Of a DNA stretch of 64,000 bases, positions 56,295 to 64,000 are shown one piece after another. A program made the translations under genes and the position numbers. A model generated the notes under the pieces. That model was given only the letters and a program-made list of their open reading frames with translations, did no database searches and was not told the origin of the DNA. This stretch comes from Paenibacillus sp. FSL K6-0276 (lineage in GTDB: Bacteria > Bacillota > Bacilli > Paenibacillales > Paenibacillaceae): positions 1,550,001 through 1,614,000 of the forward strand of contig NZ_CP150276.1 of NCBI RefSeq assembly GCF_037977235.1, written 5' to 3'. Each line of letters opens with the position of its first letter. The stretch's first letter is position 1.

Positions 56295-57613
56295 CACTCC
56301 ACCTCATAGGAGGCATAACGGTCATTTAGAATGTTTGCATATACGTTCATCAACATATCTGTAGTACGGGTGAAGTTGAATTGTTCCTTCACCAGATTTC
56401 GGTTTACCCAACCTGTTTCCATATTTTCTTGAACCGGCATATCCATTGCTCGCTTTATATCTGCTTTTAGCTTCTCTACTGTCCAGATTTCATCGGCATG
56501 ATGGTCACCAAACCATGTCTCCCATGCTGATCGGTAATTTCCTGGGTGAACCAGCCCGACAAAACCTTTCACACCAACAGCGACCACAGGACGACAGCAG
56601 GCCAGAGCCTCAAGGGCAGCTCTCCCGGTGCCAACAAAGACATCGCTGATGGAATAATAGGAAGACATATTGAGAGTATTCCCCAGCAAATGAATGAATT
56701 TGCCCTTCATCTCTTTGTGAATCACATCAACTAGCGATTTAATATTCTCACTATGCCGCCCTTCGCCAGTCACGAGAATATTTAGGTTAGGGTAGTGTGC
56801 GGCCTTTAACTGTCTGCATGCTTCTATGACGTCTCTGCAAATATCCGCTTTTTCCCAAGATAATCTGCCGGTGTACATAATAACAGGTGCGCCTTTTGGA
56901 ATTCCCAGTTCTTCGCGTAAATCACTCTGAATAAGCGAGCGGTAATTGAACTGCACGGTATCAATTCCGTTAGGAATCAATTGGACCGGCAGATCTTTTA
57001 CCGGCAATTGTTTCACTATGGAAGGGCTCACGCAGATGACCGCCGCGCTGCTTTTTATCAGCTCGATTTCATCGATTGTAAAAGGAAGTAACATGTGAAG
57101 CGTCCATAAACGAGGGATACACAATTGATCTGCGGCTTTTGCAGCGAAAGAACCGGAAGGGACTTGATGAATATGGACGGCCGTAATTCCTTCTGTATTC
57201 ATGATTTGTTTTAATTGGGAGATAATCTTCTGCTCATCAGCATCATTACTTAAATGTTCGTTCGTGACGAAGTTAATCTCATATACGGGACAGCCTAATG
57301 CGGCGAATGCATCACACATTTCTCCTCGTTTCCCGGCTACAACGACGTGAATACCGTTTCTAAGTAATTCTCGTGTGCATGTCAGCACGTGCGTTTCAGT
57401 TCCGCCGATATTAAATTGATCCAGTACCATTAAAATGCGCAAGTCTCTAACTGAATATCGCGGTTCCATTCTGCGATTCGCTACTTCTTTATTGAACAAG
57501 ACCACTTGCTTGGGCGGTTGAGCGTTCACGACGTACTGTACGAGCGGCTTTTCGCTGTATATGCGTTTCTTAACGATTGGTTTCTTGCTGCGAACCTCAG
57601 CTTTTTTTTTCAT
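56294..57613 (-). CDS. GT4-type glycosyltransferase with basic N-terminal extension
   Basis: 439 residues; ATG 57613 behind ATAAGGAGCTGATCAG. The first about 55 residues are Lys/Arg-rich (KKKAEVRSKKPIVKKRIYSE) and precede the GT-B fold. That fold has LRILMVLDQFNIGGTETHVL, VHIHQVPSGSFAAKAA, VICVSPSIVKQL, LIPNGIDTVQF, VIMYTGRLSWEKADICRDVI and GTGRAALEALACCRPVVAVG. It overlaps the deacetylase gene by one base and follows the GT2 gene by 15 bp, so they form an operon. The basic extension is unusual for GT4 enzymes. Confidence 0.9.
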   Translation of the reverse strand: MKKKAEVRSKKPIVKKRIYSEKPLVQYVVNAQPPKQVVLFNKEVANRRMEPRYSVRDLRILMVLDQFNIGGTETHVLTCTRELLRNGIHVVVAGKRGEMCDAFAALGCPVYEINFVTNEHLSNDADEQKIISQLKQIMNTEGITAVHIHQVPSGSFAAKAADQLCIPRLWTLHMLLPFTIDEIELIKSSAAVICVSPSIVKQLPVKDLPVQLIPNGIDTVQFNYRSLIQSDLREELGIPKGAPVIMYTGRLSWEKADICRDVIEACRQLKAAHYPNLNILVTGEGRHSENIKSLVDVIHKEMKGKFIHLLGNTLNMSSYYSISDVFVGTGRAALEALACCRPVVAVGVKGFVGLVHPGNYRSAWETWFGDHHADEIWTVEKLKADIKRAMDMPVQENMETGWVNRNLVKEQFNFTRTTDMLMNVYANILNDRYASYEVE

Positions 57614-57628
57614 CTGATCAGCTCCTTA

Positions 57629-58309
57629 TTATCCATAAAATTCACGGGAACGCTGGGCCGTATGAGAGCGGTAATAGTATAGGGTCTCTCGCAGGTTTTC
57701 GACCCGGATGCCGTGAGAAACGCACTTGGCAATAAACTCATAATCTTCGGCTCCATTCATGTTCCGGGAAAGTCCTCCCAAGCGATCAAATACACTGCCT
57801 CGAAACAAAATGGTCGGACTAGAGACGCAATGATCTCCTATCGCATATCTCCTGAAGATATCCTCGCCATAACTTAGCCAATTCGATGGGGTTTGTTTTC
57901 GAATGTCGCTATCTTCAAAAGCCATATAGTTCGTGCCGACCATACTAATCTGCGGGTTGCTCATCAGAAACTCAACCTGCTTACTAATCCTTTCTGGATG
58001 AGAGTAGTCATCCGCATCGTGAAATGCGATATATTCTCCGTTCGCCATAAACAGTCCCGTTGTTAGAGAACCGGAAAATCCTACATTACGAGGCAACTGA
58101 AGCAGCGTAAAACGGGGGAATCGCCGGCGGGCCTGCCACAATTGGATACGATCGACAGAACTGTCCGTGGATGCATCATCCACAACGATGATTTCTGTGC
58201 TTGGGTAGATTTGGTCGTATAAATGATCGAGACAGTCCTCAATGTAAGATTCTGCGTTAAAGCACGGGATCACAATACTTACAAGCTGGTCAATTCGTGC
58301 AAGCGACAC
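57629..58309 (-). CDS. GT2-type glycosyltransferase
   Basis: 226 residues from GTG 58309, preceded by GGGAGGGGG; the frame is open to 58396 without a better site. GT-A fold of family 2: LVSIVIPCFNAESYIEDCLD, IIVVDDASTDSSVD, the DxD motif in AFHDADDYSHPERI, and a C-terminal acceptor region with MNGAEDYEFIAKCVSHGI. It is the first gene of the minus-strand glycan operon, 180 bp divergent from the gene at 58489. Confidence 0.9.
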   Translation of the reverse strand: MSLARIDQLVSIVIPCFNAESYIEDCLDHLYDQIYPSTEIIVVDDASTDSSVDRIQLWQARRRFPRFTLLQLPRNVGFSGSLTTGLFMANGEYIAFHDADDYSHPERISKQVEFLMSNPQISMVGTNYMAFEDSDIRKQTPSNWLSYGEDIFRRYAIGDHCVSSPTILFRGSVFDRLGGLSRNMNGAEDYEFIAKCVSHGIRVENLRETLYYYRSHTAQRSREFYG

Positions 58310-58488
58310 AATCACCCCCTCCCTTCCAATACATCTTTTCTTTTCACCATATGATCTAAAATACATGGTTGCTTGGGATATACGTATATTTTTCACTAAA
58401 GTTAATGGGGAAATATGTAACTACCCAATCAAAATTCAGGATTAGCAATACAATAACAGCGGGCACAACATAAGGAAGGTGACTAAAT

Positions 58489-59952
58489 GTGACAGAAAGC
58501 AGTGATTATACTGAATATACGGACTATTCAACGTATTCTGAGTACACGGACCATCCACGCCAAAAAATCTGTTTTGCCATATTAGTGCACAATCGCAGAG
58601 AGGTTATCTTCGATTTATTAGACAATATCCGCTGTTACTGTCCTAACAGTTCTGTCGTCTTGTATAACGGAGGAGATGATCCGGAAATATGCAAAGGTCT
58701 GGGATATCCGGTATGCCCGACCAGCAGAAAATTATATTACGGGGTAACCGCAATATATATGGTTGAAGTTATGGAGTGGCTCGAGGACATTAATTATTCC
58801 TACGATGTACTTATCAATCTAGATTCTGATGTTTTGTTTGCTAGAGAAGGCTTTGAGCAGTACATTCTTAACGAAATGAAAGACAAGGATTATTTGGGAG
58901 TCGATACGAAAATACCAGATGATGATTTTTATTGCCTAGTACAACTTAGGCAGGAAATCAACCGTTGGCTCCCCCTGCTTGGGAACGAACCTTATAGGGA
59001 GTCCTTTAACGTAGGGCAGGTATACAGCAGGAAGTTGGTCCTTCATTTATTACATGATGACCAGTATGAATTGTTAAAGACTAACCTCCGCGATACAAGG
59101 GCCTTCGGAGTGGATGAGCTTGTCTTTGCCACGATAGTTGAACGGCTGGGCTATAAATTGCATGCTTACCGGGAGGATGTTTCATCAACCATTCGTTATC
59201 GACCGCACTTTCCACTCGATGAAATGATCAGTCTTATGAATTCCCAACCAGAATGCTCTCTCATTCATCCGGTCTATCGGAACCTTAAGGATGAATCAAG
59301 AAGCTTTATCCGGGAGGTTATGAAACGGAAAATCCAGCTAGATCCCGACCATCAAGAACGATTTATGGAAGAATATCTCGGCGAAATGCCTTATCTCATC
59401 CGTAGAAGCAAATATAATGGCGCAAAAATAGAGTGGCTTGCCGCCTCAGAGGAAGAAGGGCTGCTTTACTGGAGGGAAAATCAATCAGGTAGAACTAAAG
59501 ATGTCTTGTTTGGCCCCTATGCATTTGGAAGCGGAAAGATCAAGGGATTAATAGCGCTTGAGAGCAGATTCGGTAATCTTGAAGCGGTATGTCGAAGCGG
59601 TTACGGGCTTGTGCATTATTGGAGAGATGAGCATAGCGGTGAATGGTTCCAATCGGAACAATTTGCGGAAGGTGTAACGGGAATGCCGGCTTTTCTGGAG
59701 AGCAGCTACGGTAATTTCGAGGTGGTTACCCCGCTGAAGGAGGGGCGCCTTGGTCATTGGTGGAGAAACAACGACGATCCCACGCAACCTTGGTTTGGCC
59801 CGGAAGTATTCGGCACAGAGCAGTATGACGAAGTAATCTTAGTAGAGAATGATGCGAAGCAATTGACAGCCATTGCAAGTAAAGATGGCAAGTATCAATA
59901 CTACGTTAGGGACGACCACAATAGCTGGGAGTGGTATGGACCTTACGATTAA
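58489..59952 (+). CDS. Glycosyltransferase-like protein with C-terminal lectin/propeller-like repeats
   Basis: 487 residues; GTG 58489 after AAGGAAGGTGA. It starts with a Tyr/Ser/Thr-rich tract (SDYTEYTDYSTYSEYTDH). Residues about 25-300 resemble a GT-A domain: ICFAILVHNRREVIFDLLDN, DVLINLDSDVLFAREGFEQ (possible DxD) and SFNVGQVYSRKLVL. Residues about 315-487 hold four to five repeats of about 45 residues, each with a Gly-Asn-Leu/Phe-Glu turn and a tryptophan-rich strand (FGNLEAVCRSGYGLVHYWRD, YGNFEVVTPLKEGRLGHWWR), like PLL/tectonin-type propellers. The fusion suggests an enzyme tethered to a glycan. Function is inferred. Confidence 0.75.
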   Translation: MTESSDYTEYTDYSTYSEYTDHPRQKICFAILVHNRREVIFDLLDNIRCYCPNSSVVLYNGGDDPEICKGLGYPVCPTSRKLYYGVTAIYMVEVMEWLEDINYSYDVLINLDSDVLFAREGFEQYILNEMKDKDYLGVDTKIPDDDFYCLVQLRQEINRWLPLLGNEPYRESFNVGQVYSRKLVLHLLHDDQYELLKTNLRDTRAFGVDELVFATIVERLGYKLHAYREDVSSTIRYRPHFPLDEMISLMNSQPECSLIHPVYRNLKDESRSFIREVMKRKIQLDPDHQERFMEEYLGEMPYLIRRSKYNGAKIEWLAASEEEGLLYWRENQSGRTKDVLFGPYAFGSGKIKGLIALESRFGNLEAVCRSGYGLVHYWRDEHSGEWFQSEQFAEGVTGMPAFLESSYGNFEVVTPLKEGRLGHWWRNNDDPTQPWFGPEVFGTEQYDEVILVENDAKQLTAIASKDGKYQYYVRDDHNSWEWYGPYD

Positions 59953-59966
59953 GAGGTTGAGGACCA

Positions 59967-60752
59967 ATGAGCATCCTGGCTGTGCAATACATTAGACCCA
60001 TGGAAGATGGATGGTCACTCCCGCATCTGTTCAAATGTGAGGACGGTCAAACCTATGTTGTTAAATTCATAAATAATCGTGCCGGTTCTGGTATATTAGC
60101 CAACGAGCTGATAGCTTACCGTCTAGGAAAATGGCTCGGATTGCCGGTTGCACCCTATCGCATTATCCAGGTAACACGGGATCTTGTGGATATGTTCCCT
60201 GTTTTGAAAAGCTTGGATATCGCTGCAGGCTTGCATCTTGGCAGTTTGTATTTCGAACAAGGGACGACCTCGTTTGAGGATGTCAATTTGGCATTATGCA
60301 AAAATCTATATCATGCAGCTGGGATGATTGTATTTGATCATTGGATCAATAATTGGGATCGGCATATCGCAGAGTCCAATCTATTATATATACCGGACCA
60401 ACGAAAAATTCTAATGATTGATCACTCGGATGCTTTTTTTGGACCAGATTGGAACACAGAAGAATGTATGGACGATGTGAATAGAATGGATATATTCTGG
60501 GGTCCCTTATATGAAATGTTTGTTCCTTTTATTGATAGTCCGGACCCGTTCGGCCATTATGTCTCGTTAGTCGAAAAGGTCAGCGAAAAAGCGGTCATTG
60601 AAGCGGTAAAGGGGCTTCCTAGACAGTGGAATATCTCCCGGGAAGATGTGACCGGGTTGATTGATTTTTTACTATGCAGGAGGAAGCTCGTTCGGGGTGC
60701 TTTGGAGGAATTAAGGGACAATTTTCCGATCTGGACGCAGGAGGATCAGTAG
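59967..60752 (+). CDS. HipA-like kinase-fold protein
   Basis: 261 residues; ATG 59967 after GAGGTTGAGG, 14 bp from the previous gene. Features of the HipA/PI3-4-kinase-like fold: VVKFINNRAGSGILANELIA (nucleotide Lys region), FDHWINNWDRHIAESNLLYI (catalytic D-R-H-x-x-N) and KILMIDHSDAFFG (metal-binding Asp). It lacks the N-terminal HipB-binding region and no HipB is present, so it is not a classical toxin. It sits between a glycosyltransferase-like gene and the Cys-rich array, and spore-coat kinases such as CotH share this general fold. Confidence 0.8.
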   Translation: MSILAVQYIRPMEDGWSLPHLFKCEDGQTYVVKFINNRAGSGILANELIAYRLGKWLGLPVAPYRIIQVTRDLVDMFPVLKSLDIAAGLHLGSLYFEQGTTSFEDVNLALCKNLYHAAGMIVFDHWINNWDRHIAESNLLYIPDQRKILMIDHSDAFFGPDWNTEECMDDVNRMDIFWGPLYEMFVPFIDSPDPFGHYVSLVEKVSEKAVIEAVKGLPRQWNISREDVTGLIDFLLCRRKLVRGALEELRDNFPIWTQEDQ

Positions 60753-60800
60753 CAGATGAATTAACATATCCAATATATGATAAAAGGAGTGCTTATAAAA

Positions 60801-61430
60801 ATGAAAATGGATCATAAGGATCAGAAACAAGTCACTTTAACTACAGGTCCTGTTTATGTACCGCGCTTTAACGATGATTTTCCGAACGACAAACTTATCG
60901 TTACTCTGAAAAATCCGACTCACAAAAAGCTGCAAGCGCAAGTGACCCTCGGCATATGTAATTCGCCTAACCCACCTGCTTCGCCTCTAGGAGGAGGTGG
61001 AACTGATAATTCTGTACAAACATTTGAAATTATGGAAACTGAAACTAATCTCGGTTTCTTCAAGGTTGATCCGATGACGTGCCTGCGTATTGAAAAAACG
61101 TTTGTTAACAATCAACTACAGGATTCGGTTATCCGGTTGACGGCAATCGGCGATTTTAAAATCTGTGAAGACAGCTGTGAGCCCATCTGCGGATTTCTGG
61201 AAATTTCTAGCGTAGTTGGTACGGAACCCGTTGTTAACGTCCAATCAGCAATACCTGTAGAGAAAACTGCCTTGCATCAAGGAGGATATTACGGAAGCTC
61301 GGGTGCGGACGTTACAGATCCGCAAACAATTGTACTCTATCCTAATTGGGTATTTTGCGAGAATCACTGTCCTTGTGATTCCGACTCCCACTCGGATTCC
61401 AGCTCTTCATCTAGCGACGACGACCACTAA
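60801..61430 (+). CDS. Cys-rich protein with Ser/Asp tail, array member 1
   Basis: 209 residues from ATG 60801 behind AAAAGGAGTG, matched to the start of member 3; earlier in-frame ATG at 60777. The N-terminal half is a beta-rich domain (VTLTTGPVYVPRFNDD, LIVTLKNPTHKKLQAQVTLG), then a Pro/Gly hinge (SPNPPASPLGGGG). A conserved core follows (ETNLGFFKVDPMTCLRIEKT, GDFKICEDSCEPICGFLEIS), and the C-terminus is CENHCPCDSDSHSDSSS followed by Ser and Asp residues. About eight Cys are conserved in all three members. No signal peptide. I do not recognise a named family; Cys content, the acidic Ser tail and adjacent CotS-like kinase and glycosyltransferases suggest a spore coat or exosporium protein. 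Confidence 0.8.
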   Translation: MKMDHKDQKQVTLTTGPVYVPRFNDDFPNDKLIVTLKNPTHKKLQAQVTLGICNSPNPPASPLGGGGTDNSVQTFEIMETETNLGFFKVDPMTCLRIEKTFVNNQLQDSVIRLTAIGDFKICEDSCEPICGFLEISSVVGTEPVVNVQSAIPVEKTALHQGGYYGSSGADVTDPQTIVLYPNWVFCENHCPCDSDSHSDSSSSSSDDDH

Positions 61431-61432
61431 TT

Positions 61433-61690
61433 TAGGTTGGATTCACATACCCGAGATCTTTCCTACTCTCACGGGTACGCCTTATTTTCTGTGGGAAGGC
61501 GACCGTTATGTCCTGCAAGAAAAATTGCAGGAGGCTCCGTTTCCTCCAACAACAATAGAGGTAGTGACTCGTAGAGCAGCTCTTCTTGGGAAAATGCATT
61601 CCTCTTCGCTCGGCTTCCTTTCGAAACATGGACCATACGGTTGTGAGGAAAGAAACTTGTATGAAAGATTAATAAATATGATTATATAAA
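61433..61690 (+). pseudogene. CotS-like kinase fragment 1
   Basis: Beginning three bases after the stop of array member 1, the frame reads LGWIHIPEIFPTLTGTPYFL, then WEGDRYVLQEKLQEAPFPPT, ALLGKMHSSSLGFLSKHGPY and GCEERNLY. This matches residues about 67-135 of the kinase that begins at 63513, with few changes. The N-terminal lobe and everything after CEER are missing, and the tail to 61690 is unrelated. Confidence 0.85.
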
Positions 61691-61697
61691 TGATTTA

Positions 61698-61803
61698 ATA
61701 TAAGTTAATTAACTAGAATATCAGCCGTTGCATTTCCTTGTTCCGGGCATTTAATAGAAGCAGAATGAATTAACATATCAAATGATAAAAGGAGTGCCTA
61801 TAA
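61698..61803 (+). repeat. Duplicated leader of array members 2 and 3 (copy 1)
   Basis: TAAGTTAATTAACTAGAATA through GCATTTAATAGAAGCAG to the AAAGGAGTG ribosome site resembles 62686-62795 (GTTAATTGACTAGAATATAA, GCATTTAATAGTATCAG). This shows that the leader was duplicated together with the gene. Only the last about 45 bases of it precede member 1. Confidence 0.8.
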
Positions 61804-61805
61804 AA

Positions 61806-62450
61806 ATGAAAACGGATCATAAGGATCACAAGCAAGTCACTTTAACTACAGGTCCTGTTTATGTACCGCGCTTTAACGATGATAATCCGAACGACAAACT
61901 TATCGTTACTCTGAAAAATCCGACTCACAAAAAGCTGCAAGCGCAAGTGACCCTCGGCATATGTAATTCGCCTAACCCACCTCAAGTAGCAGGTGGTGGT
62001 GGTACTAGTAATTCTGTACAAACATTTGAAATTATGGAAACTGAAACTAATCTCGGTTTCTTCAAGGTTGATCCGATGACGTGCCTGCGTATTGAAAAAA
62101 CGTTTGTTAACAATCAACAACCAAACAATCAACTACAGGATTCGGTTATCCGGTTGACGGCAACCGGCGATTTTAAAATCTGTGAAGACAGCTGTGAGCC
62201 CATCTGCGGATTGCTGGAAATTTCCAGCGTAGTTGGTACGGAAACCGGGGTTGACACAGTCCAATCAGCAATACATGCAGAGAAAACTGCCTTGCATCAA
62301 GGAGGATATTACGGAAGCTCGGGTGTGGACGTTACAGATCCGCAAACAATTGTGCTCTATGCTAATTGGGTATTTTGCGAGAATCACTGTCCTTGTGATT
62401 CCGACTCCCACTCGGATTCCAGCTCTTCATCTAGCGACGACGACCACTAA
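61806..62450 (+). CDS. Cys-rich protein with Ser/Asp tail, array member 2
   Basis: 214 residues from ATG 61806 (AAAAGGAGTG upstream; in-frame ATG at 61782). It is almost identical to member 1. Differences cluster in the hinge (SPNPPQVAGGGGTSN) and in an insertion of NNQQPNNQ after KTFV. The core GDFKICEDSCEPICGLLEIS and the CENHCPCDSDSHSDSSS tail are kept. The near identity at the DNA level indicates recent tandem duplication or gene conversion. Confidence 0.8.
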   Translation: MKTDHKDHKQVTLTTGPVYVPRFNDDNPNDKLIVTLKNPTHKKLQAQVTLGICNSPNPPQVAGGGGTSNSVQTFEIMETETNLGFFKVDPMTCLRIEKTFVNNQQPNNQLQDSVIRLTATGDFKICEDSCEPICGLLEISSVVGTETGVDTVQSAIHAEKTALHQGGYYGSSGVDVTDPQTIVLYANWVFCENHCPCDSDSHSDSSSSSSDDDH

Positions 62451-62452
62451 TT

Positions 62453-62664
62453 TAGGTTGGATTCATATACCCGAGATCTTTCCTACTCTCACGGGTACGC
62501 CTTATTTTCTGTGGGAAGGCAACCGTTATGTCATGCGCTCGGCTTCCTTTCGAAACATGGACCATACGGTTGTGAGGAAAGGCAGTGGCTAAGTACTAAT
62601 CTGAGGAAATTATCCTCTATGAAGCATTGGGCGCAGTGGTATGGAAACTCTAGAGCATCTAAAT
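62453..62664 (+). pseudogene. CotS-like kinase fragment 2
   Basis: It starts at the same position relative to the upstream stop as fragment 1 (LGWIHIPEIF-type sequence). About 105 bp between NRYVM and the LGFLSKHGPY segment is deleted and the frame changes. It then continues further than fragment 1 through GKAVAKY-type bases equivalent to RQWLSTYLRKLSSM and HWAQWYGNSRAS before a stop at about 62664. Compared with the 63513 gene, only two pieces of the same region survive. Confidence 0.85.
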
Positions 62665-62795
62665 AAAGATGATCCTGTCCTATAATATATGTTAATTGAC
62701 TAGAATATAAGCCGTTACTATTCCTTGGACCGAGCATTTAATAGTATCAGGATGAATCAACACATCCAATACAATACTAAAGGAGTGCTTAAAAA

Positions 62796-63413
62796 ATGAA
62801 AAACAATCACAAGGATCGGAAAGACGTTACTATAACTACAGGTCCTGTTTATGTATCGCCATTCAGCGTCGCCTATCTCCCGAACAACAAACTTGTCGTT
62901 ACTCTAAAAAATCCGACTCACAAAAAGCTGCAAGCGCAAGTGACCCTTGGCCTATGTCCTACACCTAACCCACCTCAAGCATGTACTAGTGATTCTGTAC
63001 AAACATTTGAAGTTAATGAAACTGAAACTAACCTCGGTTTCTTCAAGGTTGATCCGATGACGTGCCTGCGTATTGAAAGAATGTTTAATAACTATGAATT
63101 GTTTGATTCGGTTATCCGGTTGACGGCAACCGGCGATTTTAAAATCTGTGAAGACAGCTGTGAGCCCATCTGCGGATTGCTGGAAATTTCCAGCGTAGTT
63201 GGTTTTCAGGAATGGGGGGGCAGCGGAGTCCCATCAGCATTTGCAGAGAAAACTGCCTTGTATCCAGGATATTACCCAACCACGGGTGTGCTCGTTACAG
63301 ATCCGGCAACAGTTGTACACTATGGTGATTGGGTATTCTGCGAAGATCACTGTCCTTGTGATTCCGACTCCAGCTCCAGCTCCAGCTCTTCTTCTTCCGA
63401 TGACCACCACTAA
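62796..63413 (+). CDS. Cys-rich protein with Ser/Asp tail, array member 3
   Basis: 205 residues; ATG 62796 behind AAAGGAGTG. It is the most diverged copy: NNHKDRKDVTITTGPVYVSP, hinge TPNPPQACTSD, then the shared VDPMTCLRIERMF and GDFKICEDSCEPICGLLEIS, a variable stretch (GFQEWGGSGVPSAF, YPGYYPTTGVLV) and the tail CEDHCPCDSDSSSSSSSSSS ending DDHH. The conserved core and Cys positions suggest selection on the fold while surface parts vary. A terminator follows. Confidence 0.8.
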   Translation: MKNNHKDRKDVTITTGPVYVSPFSVAYLPNNKLVVTLKNPTHKKLQAQVTLGLCPTPNPPQACTSDSVQTFEVNETETNLGFFKVDPMTCLRIERMFNNYELFDSVIRLTATGDFKICEDSCEPICGLLEISSVVGFQEWGGSGVPSAFAEKTALYPGYYPTTGVLVTDPATVVHYGDWVFCEDHCPCDSDSSSSSSSSSSDDHH

Positions 63414-63423
63414 TTAGTTAGCC

Positions 63424-63457
63424 GGCCTCTTCCGACCCGGAAGAGGCCGTTTCTTCT
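63424..63457 (+). terminator. Terminator after array member 3
   Basis: GGCCTCTTCCG (63424-63434) pairs perfectly with CGGAAGAGGCC (63438-63448) around ACC, followed by GTTTCTTCTT. Confidence 0.9.
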
Positions 63458-63512
63458 TGTTAGGCCCTCTGGAGTAACGGACTTCCATTTTAGTATGACG
63501 AGGTGATTCTTT

Positions 63513-64000
63513 ATGTTTCACCAGTTGCTGCAAACCGCTTCAGCACAATATGGGATCGCATTCTACGAATTCGAAATTCTTCATAAAACGGGGCGAACGC
63601 TGGTCCTGGCTGTGAAGTCACTACAGGGTGATTATGTTCTGAAAAGTATTTTTACCAGTGAAAAACGCCTCCAGTTTATCTTGGAAGCCGAATACTTCCT
63701 ACGTTTGCAGGGAATTCATATCCCGAAGATCTTTCCCACTCTCACGGGCACACCTTATTTTCTGTGGGAAGGCGACCGTTATGTCCTGCAAGAAAAATTG
63801 CAGGGGGCTTCGTTTCCTCCAACAACAATAGAGGTAGTGACTCGTAGAGCAGCTCTTCTTGGGAAAATGCATTCCTCTTCGCTCGGTTTCCTTTCGAAAC
63901 ATGGACCATACGATTGTGAGGAAAGGCAGTGGCTAAGCACTTATCTGAGGAAATTATCCTCTATGAGGCACTGGGCGCACTGGTATGGAAACTCTAGAGC
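63513..64000 (+). CDS. CotS-like (aminoglycoside phosphotransferase-fold) spore coat kinase, 3' end beyond window
   Basis: ATG 63513 behind GAGGTGATT (63500-63508); the frame stays open to the last base, 162 codons. It reads FHQLLQTASAQYGIAFYEFE, LHKTGRTLVLAVKSLQGDYV (N-lobe with the nucleotide Lys), LEAEYFLRLQGIHIPKIFPT, GTPYFLWEGDRYVLQEKLQG and KMHSSSLGFLSKHGPYDCEE. This is the start of a CotS/YtaA-type coat protein of the aminoglycoside phosphotransferase fold, normally about 330-350 residues, so roughly half is visible. It is the parent-type copy of the two decayed fragments upstream. Confidence 0.85.
   Translation, partial: MFHQLLQTASAQYGIAFYEFEILHKTGRTLVLAVKSLQGDYVLKSIFTSEKRLQFILEAEYFLRLQGIHIPKIFPTLTGTPYFLWEGDRYVLQEKLQGASFPPTTIEVVTRRAALLGKMHSSSLGFLSKHGPYDCEERQWLSTYLRKLSSMRHWAHWYGNSR

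Noticed and set aside
59967-60752. HipA toxin of a HipBA toxin-antitoxin pair
   Set aside because: No HipB-like gene is adjacent, the N-terminal HipB-contact region is absent and the neighbours concern glycans and coat-like proteins.
60740-60800. Sigma-K type -10 (CATANNNTA) before array member 1
   Set aside because: CATATC occurs upstream of members 1 and 2 but the following TA is not in the right register and no matching -35 AC could be fixed.

Overview
The window looks like the chromosome of a spore-forming, low-to-moderate GC Gram-positive of the Paenibacillaceae, most likely Paenibacillus. The grounds are triple SLH-domain wall anchors on giant secreted glycosidases, YesM/YesN-type two-component pairs beside sugar ABC importers that lack their own ATPase, CcpA cre boxes, a LicT-controlled PTS operon, sigma-K-like fragments, CotS-type kinases and strong AGGAGG ribosome sites. 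No rRNA, tRNA or CRISPR array was seen.

Region 1 (1-3.2 kb): a NarL-type sensor kinase (cut by the window edge) and its response regulator, then about 0.6 kb of decayed DNA ending in the C-terminal stump of a GH36 alpha-galactosidase.

Region 2 (3.3-25.3 kb): a polysaccharide-utilisation locus. YesN/YesM-like regulators face a lipoprotein sugar-binding protein and two permeases. These are followed by an SLH-anchored beta-helix glycosidase (GH141-like), a cytoplasmic GH2 enzyme, a Gfo/Idh/MocA dehydrogenase and a second SLH-anchored, GH95-like glycosidase. The binding-protein promoter and the second SLH gene's promoter share a 52-bp element (46/52 identical), each with a nearby cre box, which points to one regulon. 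The 3' end of the first SLH gene plus the start of the GH2 gene is duplicated behind the second SLH gene, where the GH2 copy is a deleted relic.

Region 3 (25.5-32 kb): a self-contained beta-glucoside PTS operon: promoter, cre-like site, RAT/terminator, licT, second RAT/terminator, EIIBCA, HPr, enzyme I and a GH1 phospho-beta-glucosidase.

Region 4 (32-38.5 kb): a scarred stretch with an SLH relic, two sigma-K C-terminal fragments in direct orientation, a soluble histidine kinase, a GyrI-like protein, a DinG-type helicase flanked by direct repeats, an IS1182-type transposase remnant and a 218-bp element with terminal inverted repeats.

Region 5 (38.4-46.2 kb): an accessory island of proteins typical of polymorphic-toxin immunity (TPR-SUKH, SUKH, DUF1963, DUF4375, a frameshifted DUF6138-like gene, an ankyrin relic), with no toxin gene seen, then an internally repetitive protein of unknown function.

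Region 6 (46.4-54.2 kb): a Crp-like regulator overlapping tail to tail with a DUF4386 membrane protein, then a mutarotase, an AraC regulator, a DUF5107-TPR protein and a GH2 fragment, forming a second carbohydrate locus.

Region 7 (54.8-64 kb): three glycosyltransferases and a PIG-L deacetylase on the minus strand. Divergent from them are a glycosyltransferase-like protein with a repetitive lectin/propeller-like tail, a HipA-like kinase and a tandem array of three Cys-rich proteins with Ser/Asp tails. Each array member is followed by a CotS-like kinase, decayed in the first two units and apparently intact in the third, which runs off the window. I interpret this as a spore-surface glycoprotein and glycan locus.
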